Source: Hazenella coriacea
GTDB lineage: Bacteria; Bacillota; Bacilli; Thermoactinomycetales; Thermoactinomycetaceae
NCBI RefSeq assembly: GCF_004341825.1
Contig: NZ_SMAG01000001.1
Location: 558,001 to 622,000 of the forward strand
Reading direction: 5' to 3'
DNA length: 64,000 bases
Part shown: in pieces, positions 51,889 to 61,897 of the stretch
Layout of the letters: each line of letters begins with the position of its first letter
How positions within the stretch are numbered: the first letter of the stretch is position 1
Notes under the pieces: model-generated
Databases searched by the model: none
What the model saw: the letters and a program-made list of their open reading frames with translations, nothing else
What the model was told of the DNA's origin: nothing
Made by a program: the position numbers and the translations under genes

Positions 51889-52581
51889 TCATCCATTTTC
51901 AATTGTAAATTGAAATACGTCCTCATCCTTTTTCAACCCAGTCAAATCAAAAACCTGATAGGGAATGCTAACCTCAAACGGTTGTGAAAGTAATGGTGCA
52001 TTTAAAAGGAGATGATTCCGATTTTTCCATTGCCACTTTATTTTCATCTCAGCAAATAGAAGCCCCTCCTGATACCATGGATGTTCATTGATACCTGGTT
52101 CATTTAGACAAAGGAATAGAGAAAGATCATCACATAACTTGAGAATTTGACAATATTTGACGAGTTCCTGATCATCCATCTCGATGAAGGGGCGTAACTG
52201 TTGTTGTCGTTGTTGTTCTTGTAATAAAAATTGAATCCCCTGATCATCTGTAGCATCTTTAAAAAAGGTAGCAAAATGTTTACTGACGATATACCCAGCA
52301 AAAGAATCTGCGCTCGCCATTTGTGTAATTCCCTTTGTGTACGCAACTAACTTTTCTTCTAGTGGATAATTGATAAAAGAGTACGGTTCATGGGTCTCTA
52401 AGTCCCATTTGGGGTGCTCGTCCAACTCTGTCCAGCATCGATCATGTTCAGCAATCGCCCAGATCGTTGTCTCTCTTTGTTGAAAAGGGAGGGACAGATG
52501 GGAAGCAAAAGCTCCCGAGCATAAAGAGTGATCATATTGTTTAATTAAAACCCATTCATTTTCTCTTTTCCGTATGATCAT
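51889..52581 (-). CDS. DUF3891 family protein
   Basis: The 230-residue protein matches DUF3891 by its early QYDHSLCSGAFASHLSLPF, the AIAEHDRCWTELDEHPKWD segment at about 42-60 and YIVSKHFATFF near 97-107. Repeated His/Asp pairs suggest an HD-type metal fold. No function is known. It is a single gene after AGAGGGTATG. Confidence 0.68.
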   Translation of the reverse strand: MIIRKRENEWVLIKQYDHSLCSGAFASHLSLPFQQRETTIWAIAEHDRCWTELDEHPKWDLETHEPYSFINYPLEEKLVAYTKGITQMASADSFAGYIVSKHFATFFKDATDDQGIQFLLQEQQRQQQLRPFIEMDDQELVKYCQILKLCDDLSLFLCLNEPGINEHPWYQEGLLFAEMKIKWQWKNRNHLLLNAPLLSQPFEVSIPYQVFDLTGLKKDEDVFQFTIENG

Positions 52582-52616
52582 TTTTTCATACCCTCTTTGA
52601 TGTAAGATTAACCATA

Positions 52617-52647
52617 AAAGAAAGTCTCCTTTTCGGAGACCTTCTCA
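52617..52647 (-). terminator. Terminator of the MoxR/VWA operon
   Basis: AAGGTCTCC / GGAGACTTT forms a stem followed on the reverse strand by CTTTTATGG. It lies about 60 bases after the last gene of the operon. Confidence 0.7.
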
Positions 52648-52707
52648 TCTATCTTTATTCTATTAGCACGTTCTAGTCACATTCAAACATCATATTTTCC
52701 AAATTTT

Positions 52708-55587
52708 TTAACCCTTGTGATTTGAATCGAATCGATCACGCTTCCTCTTTGCTGCCAACAATCGTGAAAGATGTGTTTCTGTAGAAGATGCCTCTTTCTT
52801 TTCAACTGGTTTGTTTTTCGAGGTCGAAGTTTTCTCTTTTACTGTTTCATTTGTTGTTTTTTGATTGGACTTCGGCGAAAATCCTTTTTCTTGCTTTTGT
52901 ACTCGCAAAGCTTCTACAGAAACATTTTTATGTGAAGATTTTTGTTGAATTCGCTGTTGAATCGCTGATCGAGATCTGTTTTGAATTTGGGAGAGATTCT
53001 CGGAATAGCTCTCTTCTTTTGCTGGTTTTGCTCTCTGAAAGAAACGATTGATCCATGCTTTAACACGTAACCAATCTTCTCGATTCATTGATAGTCTTCG
53101 AATCGCAATCTCTATGGGCCAGATCAATGTCAAAAGCAATAGTAAATAAATAGAGATATCCTGATCATCCCAACGACTCGGAGGTGTTTGAGCAAAAACA
53201 TCTTTCAGATCAGAGAGTAGAATCCCTCCGCCTTGTTGAGCAATGCCTTCTAGTTTCTCTTTGGTTCCACTATGAAGCCCATATTCAGGTGAATAAGAAA
53301 TGGCAATTCCATAGGTACCTAAAGGTTTCTCTTTATGTTTAGCTTGTAATAAATAGGTTCCAGGTTGATCAGCGATAAATTGGGTCGAAAACTTCCCAGG
53401 CGAAATCGCTTTTGCCACCAACTCTTTCTTTTGTAACTTCTCATCAATAAGAGTGAGTTGGATCGCATCATAGGAACCAAATTGTTCAGGATTCCCTTCA
53501 GCGGTAACATGAACAGTATTCCCTTCCCTTTGATTCGTTACTGTTAATCCACTTGTTTCATATTGGGGAAACGTCCAACTGATCACTTGGTTCCAAAATC
53601 TTGGGAAGTTCCCCCATTCAACCCACGGTTTAGACCACTTACCATTTACGTCGCTGGTCCATGCAACCGTCCGACCCAATCCATATTGCCAACGTGCCAA
53701 GATGGGGTCTGGATAAGGGCTTGCCATGACAACTTCAGCCGTTTGCTTTGGAGAAGTAGCTACATAAGCCCGTAGAGGTGGGACTGCTTTGGTCTGTTGA
53801 TACCAGTCGGAACCACCTGTCCATTTAGGTGTAAATGGCTCATCCATAATATAACCGCGTGTAGCAACGGAGGTTTCTTTGGTAAAAATCGTCGGAATCG
53901 TACTCGGATTAGAGGCAAAATAGTATCTACCATCTGCCCATGTTGAAAGAGATTTTAATAAATTTTGATCGGCATCAGCTCCAACAGCAATGGTAGATAG
54001 AGTGATTCCTTCCTTTTTCATCTGTTCTGCCAATGCTTGATACTGTCCATCATGTGATTGACCATCTGTGAGCAAAATCATGTGTTTCCGTTTCACATTC
54101 ATCTTTTTTAAATGTTGATAACCTTCTTGAAGTGCAGGATAGATATTGGTTCCACCATTTGCAGGAATGGATCCAATCAGTCCTTGAATTTCATTTAAAT
54201 TCTCAACATGTTGCGGTTTAACGACCCACGAATTTTCACCATCAAATGCGAGAACCCCAATCTGGTCTTGTGGAGTGAGCAATTCAGTAGCACGGATCGC
54301 AGCTTCCTTGGATAGAGAGATCTTTTGTCCATGCATGCTCCCAGATTTATCAACGACAATCATTAGCCCTAGTGATGGGATTCGCTTTTTATCTTTGAGC
54401 TCCGAATGAACAGGGAGTGCTTCTTCAATTGGAGTTTTAAACCACCCACCTAAGGCATATCCTTCTTCTCCTCCAGTAGCTACAAGACCTACACCAAGAT
54501 CTTGGACAGCGGTTCGAATGAGCTCCATTTTATTTTCTGGAAAGTAAAAAGCAGGTGTGTTCACCAAGACGATGGAAGCATACTGCTTATAAGCATCTAA
54601 GGTTTCTGGAAGTCCTTGAACTGACAAAAGATCTACCTGTACACCTGTTGTCTGTAAAGCATGAATCAAATTTTTCCCTTCTCCTGGTTGTCCCTCAACA
54701 ACTAATACCTTGGGAGCCCCTTCCACTTGGCTAAAGCCAAAGACCTGATTATTATAGGAAATCGTATCCTGTTCAGCTTCTAACTCAACACGGTAACGCA
54801 AAAAACCACTTTCTTTGACTTGTACTGTAAATGAGTGTCTATTTTCACCCTTATGAATTTCCACTTGTTTCTCTTCAAGAACCCGATCATTTTCAAATAG
54901 GCGCAATTTTCCCTTTGTTTCAACATTGGATTGAATTTGTACTTGTAAATCTGCTTGCTCTTGAACAAATAATCGCTTGGGAACATCTAATTCTTTGATA
55001 AGAACCTCAGGTCCTGACTGAGAAGCAAGGGAAAATACATCGACTTGAATTCCACGGTCTTTAAGAATTTTTGCTTCCTTTTCAGCAGATCCTTGTGTTT
55101 CTTGTCCATCTGTTAATACAACCACTCTTCCCCGGGAATGATCAGGAAGGATCCCTCCCGCCAGACGTAACCCCGCCGCAAGATCTGTGGCATGTTTATT
55201 CACTACTGATAAAAAGGGGTCAACCTTTATCGTTGGATCAAGCGTCTGTTCAACCATCGGAGAAGCTCCAACAGAGATCACCGCAATCGATTCATCAGGA
55301 TGTTTTTCCTTTAACGCCTCATTCATCAAGGCAATCGAACCATCAGGATCTTGAATCGATGCAGATCGGTCAACAACAAATACTGTTGATGGATGAAGGA
55401 CCGGAAAAACAAGCTTAGTCTGAGCGATAATCGAAACGATCAATAGAAAAATTAAGCCTCTAGCTATTAAAATCATTTTTTTCTTAAAAGGGTCAACCCG
55501 TTGTTCTGTTTTCCACCATGTCCATAAGATCCAGCCAAGGGGCAAGAGTAAAATGAGGAACCATGGGTGAGACCAACTAATAGCCAC
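52708..55587 (-). CDS. Large membrane protein with two VWA domains
   Basis: From the GTG chosen (7 bases after GGATGGTG) the protein is 959 residues. Two N-terminal membrane helices precede a first VWA domain (STVFVVDRSASIQ). A beta-sandwich and glutamine-amidotransferase-like middle (VLVVEGQPGEGKNLIHALQ) follow, then a second VWA domain with a perfect MIDAS start (LMIVVDKSGSMHG) near 400. A membrane helix near 830 is followed by a basic, Lys/Ser/Thr-rich tail. Such proteins work with MoxR ATPases in large membrane assemblies. It is the last gene, overlapping the upstream VWA gene by 11 bases. Confidence 0.85.
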   Translation of the reverse strand: MAISWSHPWFLILLLPLGWILWTWWKTEQRVDPFKKKMILIARGLIFLLIVSIIAQTKLVFPVLHPSTVFVVDRSASIQDPDGSIALMNEALKEKHPDESIAVISVGASPMVEQTLDPTIKVDPFLSVVNKHATDLAAGLRLAGGILPDHSRGRVVVLTDGQETQGSAEKEAKILKDRGIQVDVFSLASQSGPEVLIKELDVPKRLFVQEQADLQVQIQSNVETKGKLRLFENDRVLEEKQVEIHKGENRHSFTVQVKESGFLRYRVELEAEQDTISYNNQVFGFSQVEGAPKVLVVEGQPGEGKNLIHALQTTGVQVDLLSVQGLPETLDAYKQYASIVLVNTPAFYFPENKMELIRTAVQDLGVGLVATGGEEGYALGGWFKTPIEEALPVHSELKDKKRIPSLGLMIVVDKSGSMHGQKISLSKEAAIRATELLTPQDQIGVLAFDGENSWVVKPQHVENLNEIQGLIGSIPANGGTNIYPALQEGYQHLKKMNVKRKHMILLTDGQSHDGQYQALAEQMKKEGITLSTIAVGADADQNLLKSLSTWADGRYYFASNPSTIPTIFTKETSVATRGYIMDEPFTPKWTGGSDWYQQTKAVPPLRAYVATSPKQTAEVVMASPYPDPILARWQYGLGRTVAWTSDVNGKWSKPWVEWGNFPRFWNQVISWTFPQYETSGLTVTNQREGNTVHVTAEGNPEQFGSYDAIQLTLIDEKLQKKELVAKAISPGKFSTQFIADQPGTYLLQAKHKEKPLGTYGIAISYSPEYGLHSGTKEKLEGIAQQGGGILLSDLKDVFAQTPPSRWDDQDISIYLLLLLTLIWPIEIAIRRLSMNREDWLRVKAWINRFFQRAKPAKEESYSENLSQIQNRSRSAIQQRIQQKSSHKNVSVEALRVQKQEKGFSPKSNQKTTNETVKEKTSTSKNKPVEKKEASSTETHLSRLLAAKRKRDRFDSNHKG

Positions 55588-57388
55588 GGCGATACACCAT
55601 CCATTCCAATCCAACCACAATCAAGATTAACCAAGCGATCCACCACCATAACTCCGTGATTCCCTTCTCTGGAACAGAGTCATCGGATAGTGGGCGAGTA
55701 GGTATAGACTGTGGTTGAATCGACGATTCTGCGAGTGGGAAAGAGCTTGCTATCCAAAGATTTTTCCCTGTCATCGCTTCTTTCTCTTCTACTTTAAATA
55801 AACCAGTTTGGTTTGGTAGTGTGAGTGAACTGTTCTTTCCTTCGGTGGAATAAGAAATCGATTGATCATTATGAACCAGCTTGATTTCACCCTTACCTGG
55901 TGAAACAGGTAACTGAACAACTTCCCCTGCTTCTGCATGGATTCCCATGTGCTCAGTGGTAGGTTGTAACCAACTCATCATTTGCTGGATGAGAATCGGA
56001 AAGCCTGGCTGTAAGGGTAAATCTGATTTTTGCAAATCAAAGGTGAAAATAACTACTCGTCTTCCCTGTTCTTCACCCGCTAGGATCAGTGGTACATCAC
56101 CCGACCTTACAATGACTTTGGCCCATGAAGGTGGCTTCATCTTTTTCACCTCTAACGCATGCATCTGCTTCAAGGGAACCTCTTTCATCATTGGATGTGT
56201 GGAATCTAATTGCACGTTCCCACTAATCGAAGCTTTTCCAGTGAGCTGAAATTCTTTCAATTGAGGATTTAGAAGGACCAATGGATAGCTTGGAGGTAAT
56301 TGCTTCTGGGCTCCTTCTATCATTAAGGTTGACATTTCATGATTTCCTTTTGTAGGAACTTGTTCTGCTCGTGTCACCTGGGTTCTTTCATCTAGTTGTA
56401 AAGCTTTGAATAAAAAGAGATTTTCACTGCCGATCACAATGGCTTCTCGTTGTTCATTTCGATTTGAAAAGGCAAATCTTTCATTGTCTAAAGCTAAATG
56501 GTCATTAGGGGAAGAGATCGATACACGATAATAGGTCGAGTGGGGAAGCTGATTCCATCGAACCACCTTCGTTTCTCTTCCTGCCAGTTGAACAAGTTGT
56601 GTATCCAACATTTGTTCTTTGTCATTATATAAATAAACCATTACTTCACTCTTTTTATCTCCTAAATGATCTAACCGAGCAAACGCATCATATTTATTTC
56701 CTTTTTCCGTAACAGTAAATGAACCGATCGCTATATTTTCTTTATGGGTTCCCACTTGAATGAATCGATGAGGACGAAATGTAAGTTCAGCAGGAACATT
56801 CGCTCCATCACCAATTAAAATGATTTCTGACGAAGGATGTTTAGAGGTGAGTGCTTGGGAAAGTGCAAGCCCACCATGAAGATCACTCTCCCTATATTCA
56901 CCCTCCATCTCCTTAATTTTCTTTTTTAACAAAGACTGATCTGTACTTTGAGAAACCAGAACATTGGGTTGTTCACCAAGAGCAACCAAAGTCATTGCTT
57001 GTTCAGCATTCATCTGGTCGATGAATTGAAGGGCTTTTTCTTTTGCCAAATCCAAACGCGTCTTTGGATCTTGTTCAATGGTTTGCATACTCCCTGATAC
57101 ATCGATCAATAATACTGTATGAGGAGCTTTTAAACCATCCGTCACAATGAATGGACGGGTTAAAGCAAATATCATCAGTATGGCTGCTAACAATTGCAAC
57201 CACAACAACAAATGTCGCCATAACTTTTGCCAAGGACGATTGGCTTCCAGCTGATCCAACACTTGATTCCAGAGAAGTGTACTGGAGATGGTCTGATCTT
57301 GATATTTGCGCTTTAACAGATACAAAATGATAATCGCTGGGATCACTAAAGCTGCTAAGGTGAAAAATAAAGGCTGCATCCACTGCAA
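55577..57388 (-). CDS. BatA-like membrane protein with VWA domain
   Basis: The 603-residue protein begins with the BatA N-terminal double helix (LFFTLAALVIPAIIILYLLKRK, LLLWLQLLAAILMIFALTRPFI) and a VWA domain with the MIDAS motif LIDVSGSMQT at about 95-104. The remainder is beta-rich, with a C-terminal membrane helix ending VVGLEWMVYRRGY. The TTG start follows GGGGGTGATCGA. It acts, by analogy, with MoxR and DUF58. Confidence 0.85.
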   Translation of the reverse strand: MQWMQPLFFTLAALVIPAIIILYLLKRKYQDQTISSTLLWNQVLDQLEANRPWQKLWRHLLLWLQLLAAILMIFALTRPFIVTDGLKAPHTVLLIDVSGSMQTIEQDPKTRLDLAKEKALQFIDQMNAEQAMTLVALGEQPNVLVSQSTDQSLLKKKIKEMEGEYRESDLHGGLALSQALTSKHPSSEIILIGDGANVPAELTFRPHRFIQVGTHKENIAIGSFTVTEKGNKYDAFARLDHLGDKKSEVMVYLYNDKEQMLDTQLVQLAGRETKVVRWNQLPHSTYYRVSISSPNDHLALDNERFAFSNRNEQREAIVIGSENLFLFKALQLDERTQVTRAEQVPTKGNHEMSTLMIEGAQKQLPPSYPLVLLNPQLKEFQLTGKASISGNVQLDSTHPMMKEVPLKQMHALEVKKMKPPSWAKVIVRSGDVPLILAGEEQGRRVVIFTFDLQKSDLPLQPGFPILIQQMMSWLQPTTEHMGIHAEAGEVVQLPVSPGKGEIKLVHNDQSISYSTEGKNSSLTLPNQTGLFKVEEKEAMTGKNLWIASSFPLAESSIQPQSIPTRPLSDDSVPEKGITELWWWIAWLILIVVGLEWMVYRRGY

Positions 57389-57406
57389 TCGATCACCCCC
57401 TTAATC

Positions 57407-58318
57407 CTACGAGCGTACAAGCCCTGATCGTTGTAAAATAGTAAAAACTACAGTTTCTATGGAATCCTCAGCTGCAACAGGAATATAGATTATCCCTCTA
57501 CGAAAGCACCACTCCTCCATTTGGCGAGCGTATGCTTCTGCAGTTTCCTCATAACGACGAAGTACCCACGAAGAGATGGAAACTTGCTTTTCCATCTGTG
57601 TTTCGCAATCAATCAGCCTCAGTTCACCCTTTAAACTGGGAGATCGTTCCTCTTTCGAAGTGATATGAACCAGACTCACTTGCTGTCTGGCTCCTTGTAA
57701 ATAAGCAAGCCCTCGTTCATATCCAGAGGGGGAGAGACCATCTGTAAAAATAATAGACATTCCAGGTCGTCTTGGGATCGCCTTCGCTGTTCCTAATGCT
57801 TCATTCAGATCCCCTTCCTCCTGAAAAGAAAGAGATTGTAGAAACTGGAATAAACGCATCATTCCCCCACGACCTTGTTGAGATGGCAAGTTTCTTCTAA
57901 TTTGCCGATCAAATGAATAGGCTCCTACACGATCCGCATGATGAAGACCTAGATAACCTAATGCAGCCGCTAACTGAACGGCCATTTTTCCTTTTTCTCC
58001 ATCGCCCCAACCCATGGAACGACTTACATCAATATAGAGACTAATATCAGTCTCCCGCTCATCTAAAAAAGTCTTTAAAAACCATTTACCTAATCGTGCA
58101 TAGGCAAGCCAATCCAATTGCCTTAAATCATCACCTGGGTAATAGGAACGGTAATCCGCAAATTCCAAGGAACTTCCCAACATATTAGAGCGACGAGAAC
58201 CTGTCCGAACCCCACGAACCATTTGCCGTGACACGAGCTTCAATCGCTCTAACCGCGCTAAAAATTGAGGTTCAAAAATGGAGAGTCCATTCTGCCCTGT
58301 CCCATTTTGTTTCATCAT
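57407..58318 (-). CDS. DUF58 domain protein
   Basis: The 303-residue protein has the DUF58 core: GRRSNMLGSSLEFADYRSYYPGDDLRQLDWLAYARLGKWFLKTF (about 42-85) and a VWA-like ISLYIDVSRSMGWG. DUF58 proteins are encoded with MoxR ATPases throughout bacteria. The ribosome site AAAGGGAG is 13 bases from the first ATG, a long spacing. It lies 3 bases after the MoxR stop. Confidence 0.9.
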   Translation of the reverse strand: MMKQNGTGQNGLSIFEPQFLARLERLKLVSRQMVRGVRTGSRRSNMLGSSLEFADYRSYYPGDDLRQLDWLAYARLGKWFLKTFLDERETDISLYIDVSRSMGWGDGEKGKMAVQLAAALGYLGLHHADRVGAYSFDRQIRRNLPSQQGRGGMMRLFQFLQSLSFQEEGDLNEALGTAKAIPRRPGMSIIFTDGLSPSGYERGLAYLQGARQQVSLVHITSKEERSPSLKGELRLIDCETQMEKQVSISSWVLRRYEETAEAYARQMEEWCFRRGIIYIPVAAEDSIETVVFTILQRSGLVRS

Positions 58319-58321
58319 TGG

Positions 58322-59326
58322 TTATTGTAGACTCCCTTTTTTCCACTCTGAGAGAATCTCACTTAACAACTGATCCGTCGTCATCCCTACAGCTTCCGCC
58401 TCAAAATTCCGTAAAATTCGGTGCCGGAAAACAGAAGGAGCAACTGCTTCAATGTCTTCTCTAGATACATTGAAACGACGATGTAAAAAAGCTCTAGCTT
58501 TAGCAGTCTGAATCAGTGCCTGTACGCCACGCGGACCTGCACCCGCTCGAACATATTGGCGAACCGATTCAGGTGCAGTTGAATGAGTGGGATGAGTCAT
58601 CATTAAAAGTTTGACAGCCTCTTCAACAACTTCATCTGAAACGAGTAAATCACGAATCATCTTTTGCATTTCTAATAAGATGGTTCCATCTGTGATCGGC
58701 TTTAGCTCTATCTTTTTATTGGTCGAAGTACTTGTGACAATCAGTTTTAACTCCTCTTCAGTGGGAAAATCAACTACAATTTTAAATAAAAAACGGTCTA
58801 ATTGAGCTTCAGGAAGTACATAGGTTCCTTCCATTTCCAATGGGTTCTGGGTTGCCAAAACAAAAAAAGGCTTGGGCAAGGGTCTCGTTTCTCCTGCAAC
58901 TGTAACGGTATGCTCCTGCATCGCTTCTAGTAAAGCACTCTGTGTTTTGGGAGTAGCCCGATTAATCTCATCGGCAAGCACTAAATTCCCAAAGATCGGT
59001 CCTGGTTGAAAACGAAATGTATTTCTCCCATTTTCATCAGTGGTGATCATCTGGGTTCCCACGATATCTGCTGGCATCAAGTCAGGAGTAAATTGAATTC
59101 GCGAAAAACTTAAATCTAAACTCTGTGAAATGGTTCGTACCAACAATGTTTTCCCAAGACCTGGAACCCCTTCTAGCAAAGCATGACCGCCCGCCAAGAT
59201 CGCAATCCATACTTGCTCGATCACATTTTTCTGTCCTATCATGATCTGTGAGATTGAGGAGCGAACTTGATCAATGATCTCTAATTGTTCTTCCCATTTC
59301 TCTTTGAACTCTACTTCTGTTGTCAC
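58322..59326 (-). CDS. MoxR-family AAA+ ATPase
   Basis: The 334-residue protein has Walker A GVPGLGKT, Walker B VLADEINRATPKTQSALLEAM, sensor 1 FVLATQNPLE and the C-terminal sensor-2/lid typical of MoxR (VAPSVFRHRI). MoxR ATPases act as chaperones for VWA proteins. The GTG start follows GAGGGGGA by 7 bases. Confidence 0.93.
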   Translation of the reverse strand: MTTEVEFKEKWEEQLEIIDQVRSSISQIMIGQKNVIEQVWIAILAGGHALLEGVPGLGKTLLVRTISQSLDLSFSRIQFTPDLMPADIVGTQMITTDENGRNTFRFQPGPIFGNLVLADEINRATPKTQSALLEAMQEHTVTVAGETRPLPKPFFVLATQNPLEMEGTYVLPEAQLDRFLFKIVVDFPTEEELKLIVTSTSTNKKIELKPITDGTILLEMQKMIRDLLVSDEVVEEAVKLLMMTHPTHSTAPESVRQYVRAGAGPRGVQALIQTAKARAFLHRRFNVSREDIEAVAPSVFRHRILRNFEAEAVGMTTDQLLSEILSEWKKGSLQ

Positions 59327-59345
59327 ATCTATTCCCCCTCATCTT

Positions 59346-60986
59346 TTACGGTTCTAACGACGAAAAGTAATCACGTACCAACTGTTGCCATTTAACAGAC
59401 AATTCCCCACGATCCATGGCCTTTCTTACATCTTCTTCATATTGAGCGAACACTTCCTCGTAAGGACGACTCACACCGGGAACGGCATTCATCGAAGGAT
59501 CCCATTGCTCATTGACATCTCCCACTGGTCCACCTATGCCATCTTGTGATCCACTTCCATTCAATCGATCCCAAGGCACTAAAACATCTCTACTTCCTTG
59601 ACCTTGACCAACCCCCTTACCTATCCCAGAACCTTGTCCTTGACCTTGTCCTTGACCTTGGCCTTGACCTTGGCCTTGGCCTTGTCCTTGGCCTTGACCT
59701 TGTCCTTGACCTTGACCTTGGCCTTGGCCTTGACCTTGGCCTTGTCCTTGGCCTTGTCCTTGACCTTGGCCTTGACCTTGGCCTTGTCCTTGACCTTGGC
59801 CTTGTCCTTGGCCTTGTCCTTGGCCTTGACCTTGAGCCACTTGGGTAGGAGTGGTTAACCGCTGTTTAGCCATTTGCAAGGTTGTTTGAGACTGGGTAAT
59901 CGAACCTTGCATTGCAAGCATTTGCTGATTTGCATTTGCCATCCCTTGTAGAGCCTGACTCAGCGATTGAGATGCTCCAGAAGATTGAGATGACAACTGA
60001 GTAGCCGCTTGCTGAAGTTGCTGAGCCACACTTTGTGTTGAAGCTTGTGAGGATTGACCCCACTGTTTACTTTGTTGGGCTAACTGTTTGCTTAACTCAT
60101 TCTGCTGTTCTGGAGAAAGAGCTTCTAACGCTTTTGCCACTTGCTCAGGTGATAACTGATTCCCTTGTTCAGTTACAGCTTTAGCGAGTGGAGCCAAAGC
60201 CTGCTGTTTCTCCCACTCATCAATCATATTTGTAAGCGATTCTTGTTCTTTTTCCGAAGCCAGCTTTAATTGATTTAACTTTTCTTCACTTTTAGCAATT
60301 TCACTTGCCGCATCTTCCAATGTTTTTGCCTCTTTCAATTGGTCAGCAAGTTCCTTTAATTCCTTTTTCAACTTTTCCTTTTGTGCTGGATCTACCTCTT
60401 TAGTCTGATCCAATGCCTCTACTTGTTTTTCAACTTCTTCCTTTTGTTTATCAATCTGATTTTTCACCATAGCTTGTTGCTTTGCTTGTTCTGTTAAGGG
60501 ATTAGGAAACCAAAGCAAAAGCAAAATGAGTGGGATTGTAGTACTAAGCAAGACTAAATCTTTTTTGGAACCCCAATCGATCGGAAAATATTGAGGGAGT
60601 TGTGGCATTTTGGCTCTCAATCGGGTTAGTGCATCATCACGTTGTAAGGAAATGATCGAACCACTCTGATCTTTCATCTCCCAGGAGGTACTAAGGCGAT
60701 CCTGCAACTCCAAACGTTCATCTAATAAACGAGCTGTTTCTTTCCAAGTGGGTCGATGATAGATACCAATCAACACACCTAACAAGCAACAAACTCCTAA
60801 ACTAATCATCGCAATCTGTTCAGGAGTAGCCAAAGGAATCACTCGGGCAAGTAATAACACGCCACAAGCTAACCCCAAACCTAATAAACTTCCTCTTTTG
60901 AGCCATAGCCAACAACGCTGTAACCAGTAGCGATGACGACCAGGCTTCATCATTGAAGCCCAGTCTGGTAATTGTTCTTTTCTCAT
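59346..60986 (-). CDS. Membrane protein with Gln-rich coiled coil and (Gly-Gln) repeat
   Basis: The 546-residue protein has two N-terminal membrane segments (about 33-75) and one near 145-160, then a coiled coil (QIDKQKEEVEKQVEALD... EKLNQLKLASEKEQE), a Gln/Ser-rich part and a run of about 34 Gly-Gln pairs. The C-terminal domain (YEEVFAQYEEDVRKAMDRGELSVKWQQLVRDYFSSLEP) resembles the end of DUF4175-type proteins found with MoxR operons. It lies between the ABC permease and MoxR genes. Its role is unknown. Confidence 0.78.
   Translation of the reverse strand: MRKEQLPDWASMMKPGRHRYWLQRCWLWLKRGSLLGLGLACGVLLLARVIPLATPEQIAMISLGVCCLLGVLIGIYHRPTWKETARLLDERLELQDRLSTSWEMKDQSGSIISLQRDDALTRLRAKMPQLPQYFPIDWGSKKDLVLLSTTIPLILLLLWFPNPLTEQAKQQAMVKNQIDKQKEEVEKQVEALDQTKEVDPAQKEKLKKELKELADQLKEAKTLEDAASEIAKSEEKLNQLKLASEKEQESLTNMIDEWEKQQALAPLAKAVTEQGNQLSPEQVAKALEALSPEQQNELSKQLAQQSKQWGQSSQASTQSVAQQLQQAATQLSSQSSGASQSLSQALQGMANANQQMLAMQGSITQSQTTLQMAKQRLTTPTQVAQGQGQGQGQGQGQGQGQGQGQGQGQGQGQGQGQGQGQGQGQGQGQGQGQGQGQGQGQGQGQGQGQGQGSGIGKGVGQGQGSRDVLVPWDRLNGSGSQDGIGGPVGDVNEQWDPSMNAVPGVSRPYEEVFAQYEEDVRKAMDRGELSVKWQQLVRDYFSSLEP
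59632..59835 (-). repeat. Hexanucleotide repeat encoding (Gly-Gln)n
   Basis: About 34 in-frame copies of CCTTGN (read on the forward strand) encode Gly-Gln pairs. The sixth base varies between A, T and G, so the array is old enough to have diverged. A longer pattern of about 30 bases recurs at the ends of the 59701-59760 and 59761-59820 stretches, which shows secondary duplication. Because units are 6 bases, expansion keeps the frame. Confidence 0.88.
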
Positions 60987-61897
60987 GAATCCTTCGCCTC
61001 TTGAGTTTTTGGTTTACCTCTTTTTTTAAACCATTGAAAACGGTTAGGAGCCATAAAATAGACACTTCCTATGACTAAAAGGCTGGATAGAAGAGTATAA
61101 ACCAAGATGTAAACCCAATACATATTTATATCATTTTCTCTACCTAAGAAATTAAATTGAGTGTTAGGAAACACATATGAAATGGACAAAACCGGATGGA
61201 GCGAAGCAATCACTTCACCAATGGTTTCCATTGTTTTACCAAACCCTATGACAGTCATTTGATTAGGGTCTATCCATAATCTAGAAAACTCCACCATCAT
61301 AAAATAAACAATAATAATCCCAATCCCAAGAACTGCAACAGTGATATAGGAAAGGATCGTAGCCAAGCCTGATCTCTTAAACAGAGCAGAGTAGAAAACC
61401 CCTAAGCTTCCCAAAAAAATCATTGTAACAAACAGATGGAGAACTACCTTAACGATATAGATCATAGAAACTCCACCATATTGATAAATGACCATGTACA
61501 AGGGAAGTGAAGAAAAAAACAACAGTAACATAAAACTAAGTGCAGCAAGCCATTTACTAACAACAATTTGACTAGACGTGAGATTCGTTGTTAATAAAAC
61601 AGGTAATGTTTGTCGTTCACGTTCGCCGCTGATCAATCCAGAGGTAATTCCAGGCACTACAAAAGCAACCACAATAATTTGTACCACACATAATCCGATA
61701 AACATAATTAGTGAATCCTCAGGACCTTTGACCCCACGCTCCAAAAAGTGTGATAATGCCACCATGGATATAAGAATTCCACCTGTAATGAGTAAATAGA
61801 AAAACAAAATCCAAGGTGTTTTTCTGGTTCTCATCCGCCATTGATATTCTTTTAATAGGACTGGATTATTCAGCCAATTCAGTAGTAGCTTGTTCAT
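60983..61897 (-). CDS. ABC-2 transporter permease
   Basis: The 304-residue protein has six membrane helices and the N-terminal NPVLLKEYQWRMRTRKTPW and SGLISGERERQTLPVLLTTNLTSSQIVVSKW segments of NatB/GldF-like permeases. It starts after CAGGAGGTGAG and overlaps the ATPase gene by 32 bases and the next gene by 4. With that ATPase it forms a transporter within the MoxR operon. Confidence 0.88.
   Translation of the reverse strand: MNKLLLNWLNNPVLLKEYQWRMRTRKTPWILFFYLLITGGILISMVALSHFLERGVKGPEDSLIMFIGLCVVQIIVVAFVVPGITSGLISGERERQTLPVLLTTNLTSSQIVVSKWLAALSFMLLLFFSSLPLYMVIYQYGGVSMIYIVKVVLHLFVTMIFLGSLGVFYSALFKRSGLATILSYITVAVLGIGIIIVYFMMVEFSRLWIDPNQMTVIGFGKTMETIGEVIASLHPVLSISYVFPNTQFNFLGRENDINMYWVYILVYTLLSSLLVIGSVYFMAPNRFQWFKKRGKPKTQEAKDS

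Noticed and set aside
52708-59326. MoxR/VWA genes considered as a phage-defence system
   Set aside because: The set has no effector nuclease, protease or toxin domain that I can see; the transporter and BatA-like parts fit an envelope role better.
59632-59835. Repeat array considered as CRISPR
   Set aside because: Units are 6 bases without spacers and lie inside a coding gene.
59546-59848. Forward Leu-rich frames opposite the Gly-Gln repeat
   Set aside because: They are a by-product of the hexamer repeat; every frame across it stays open.
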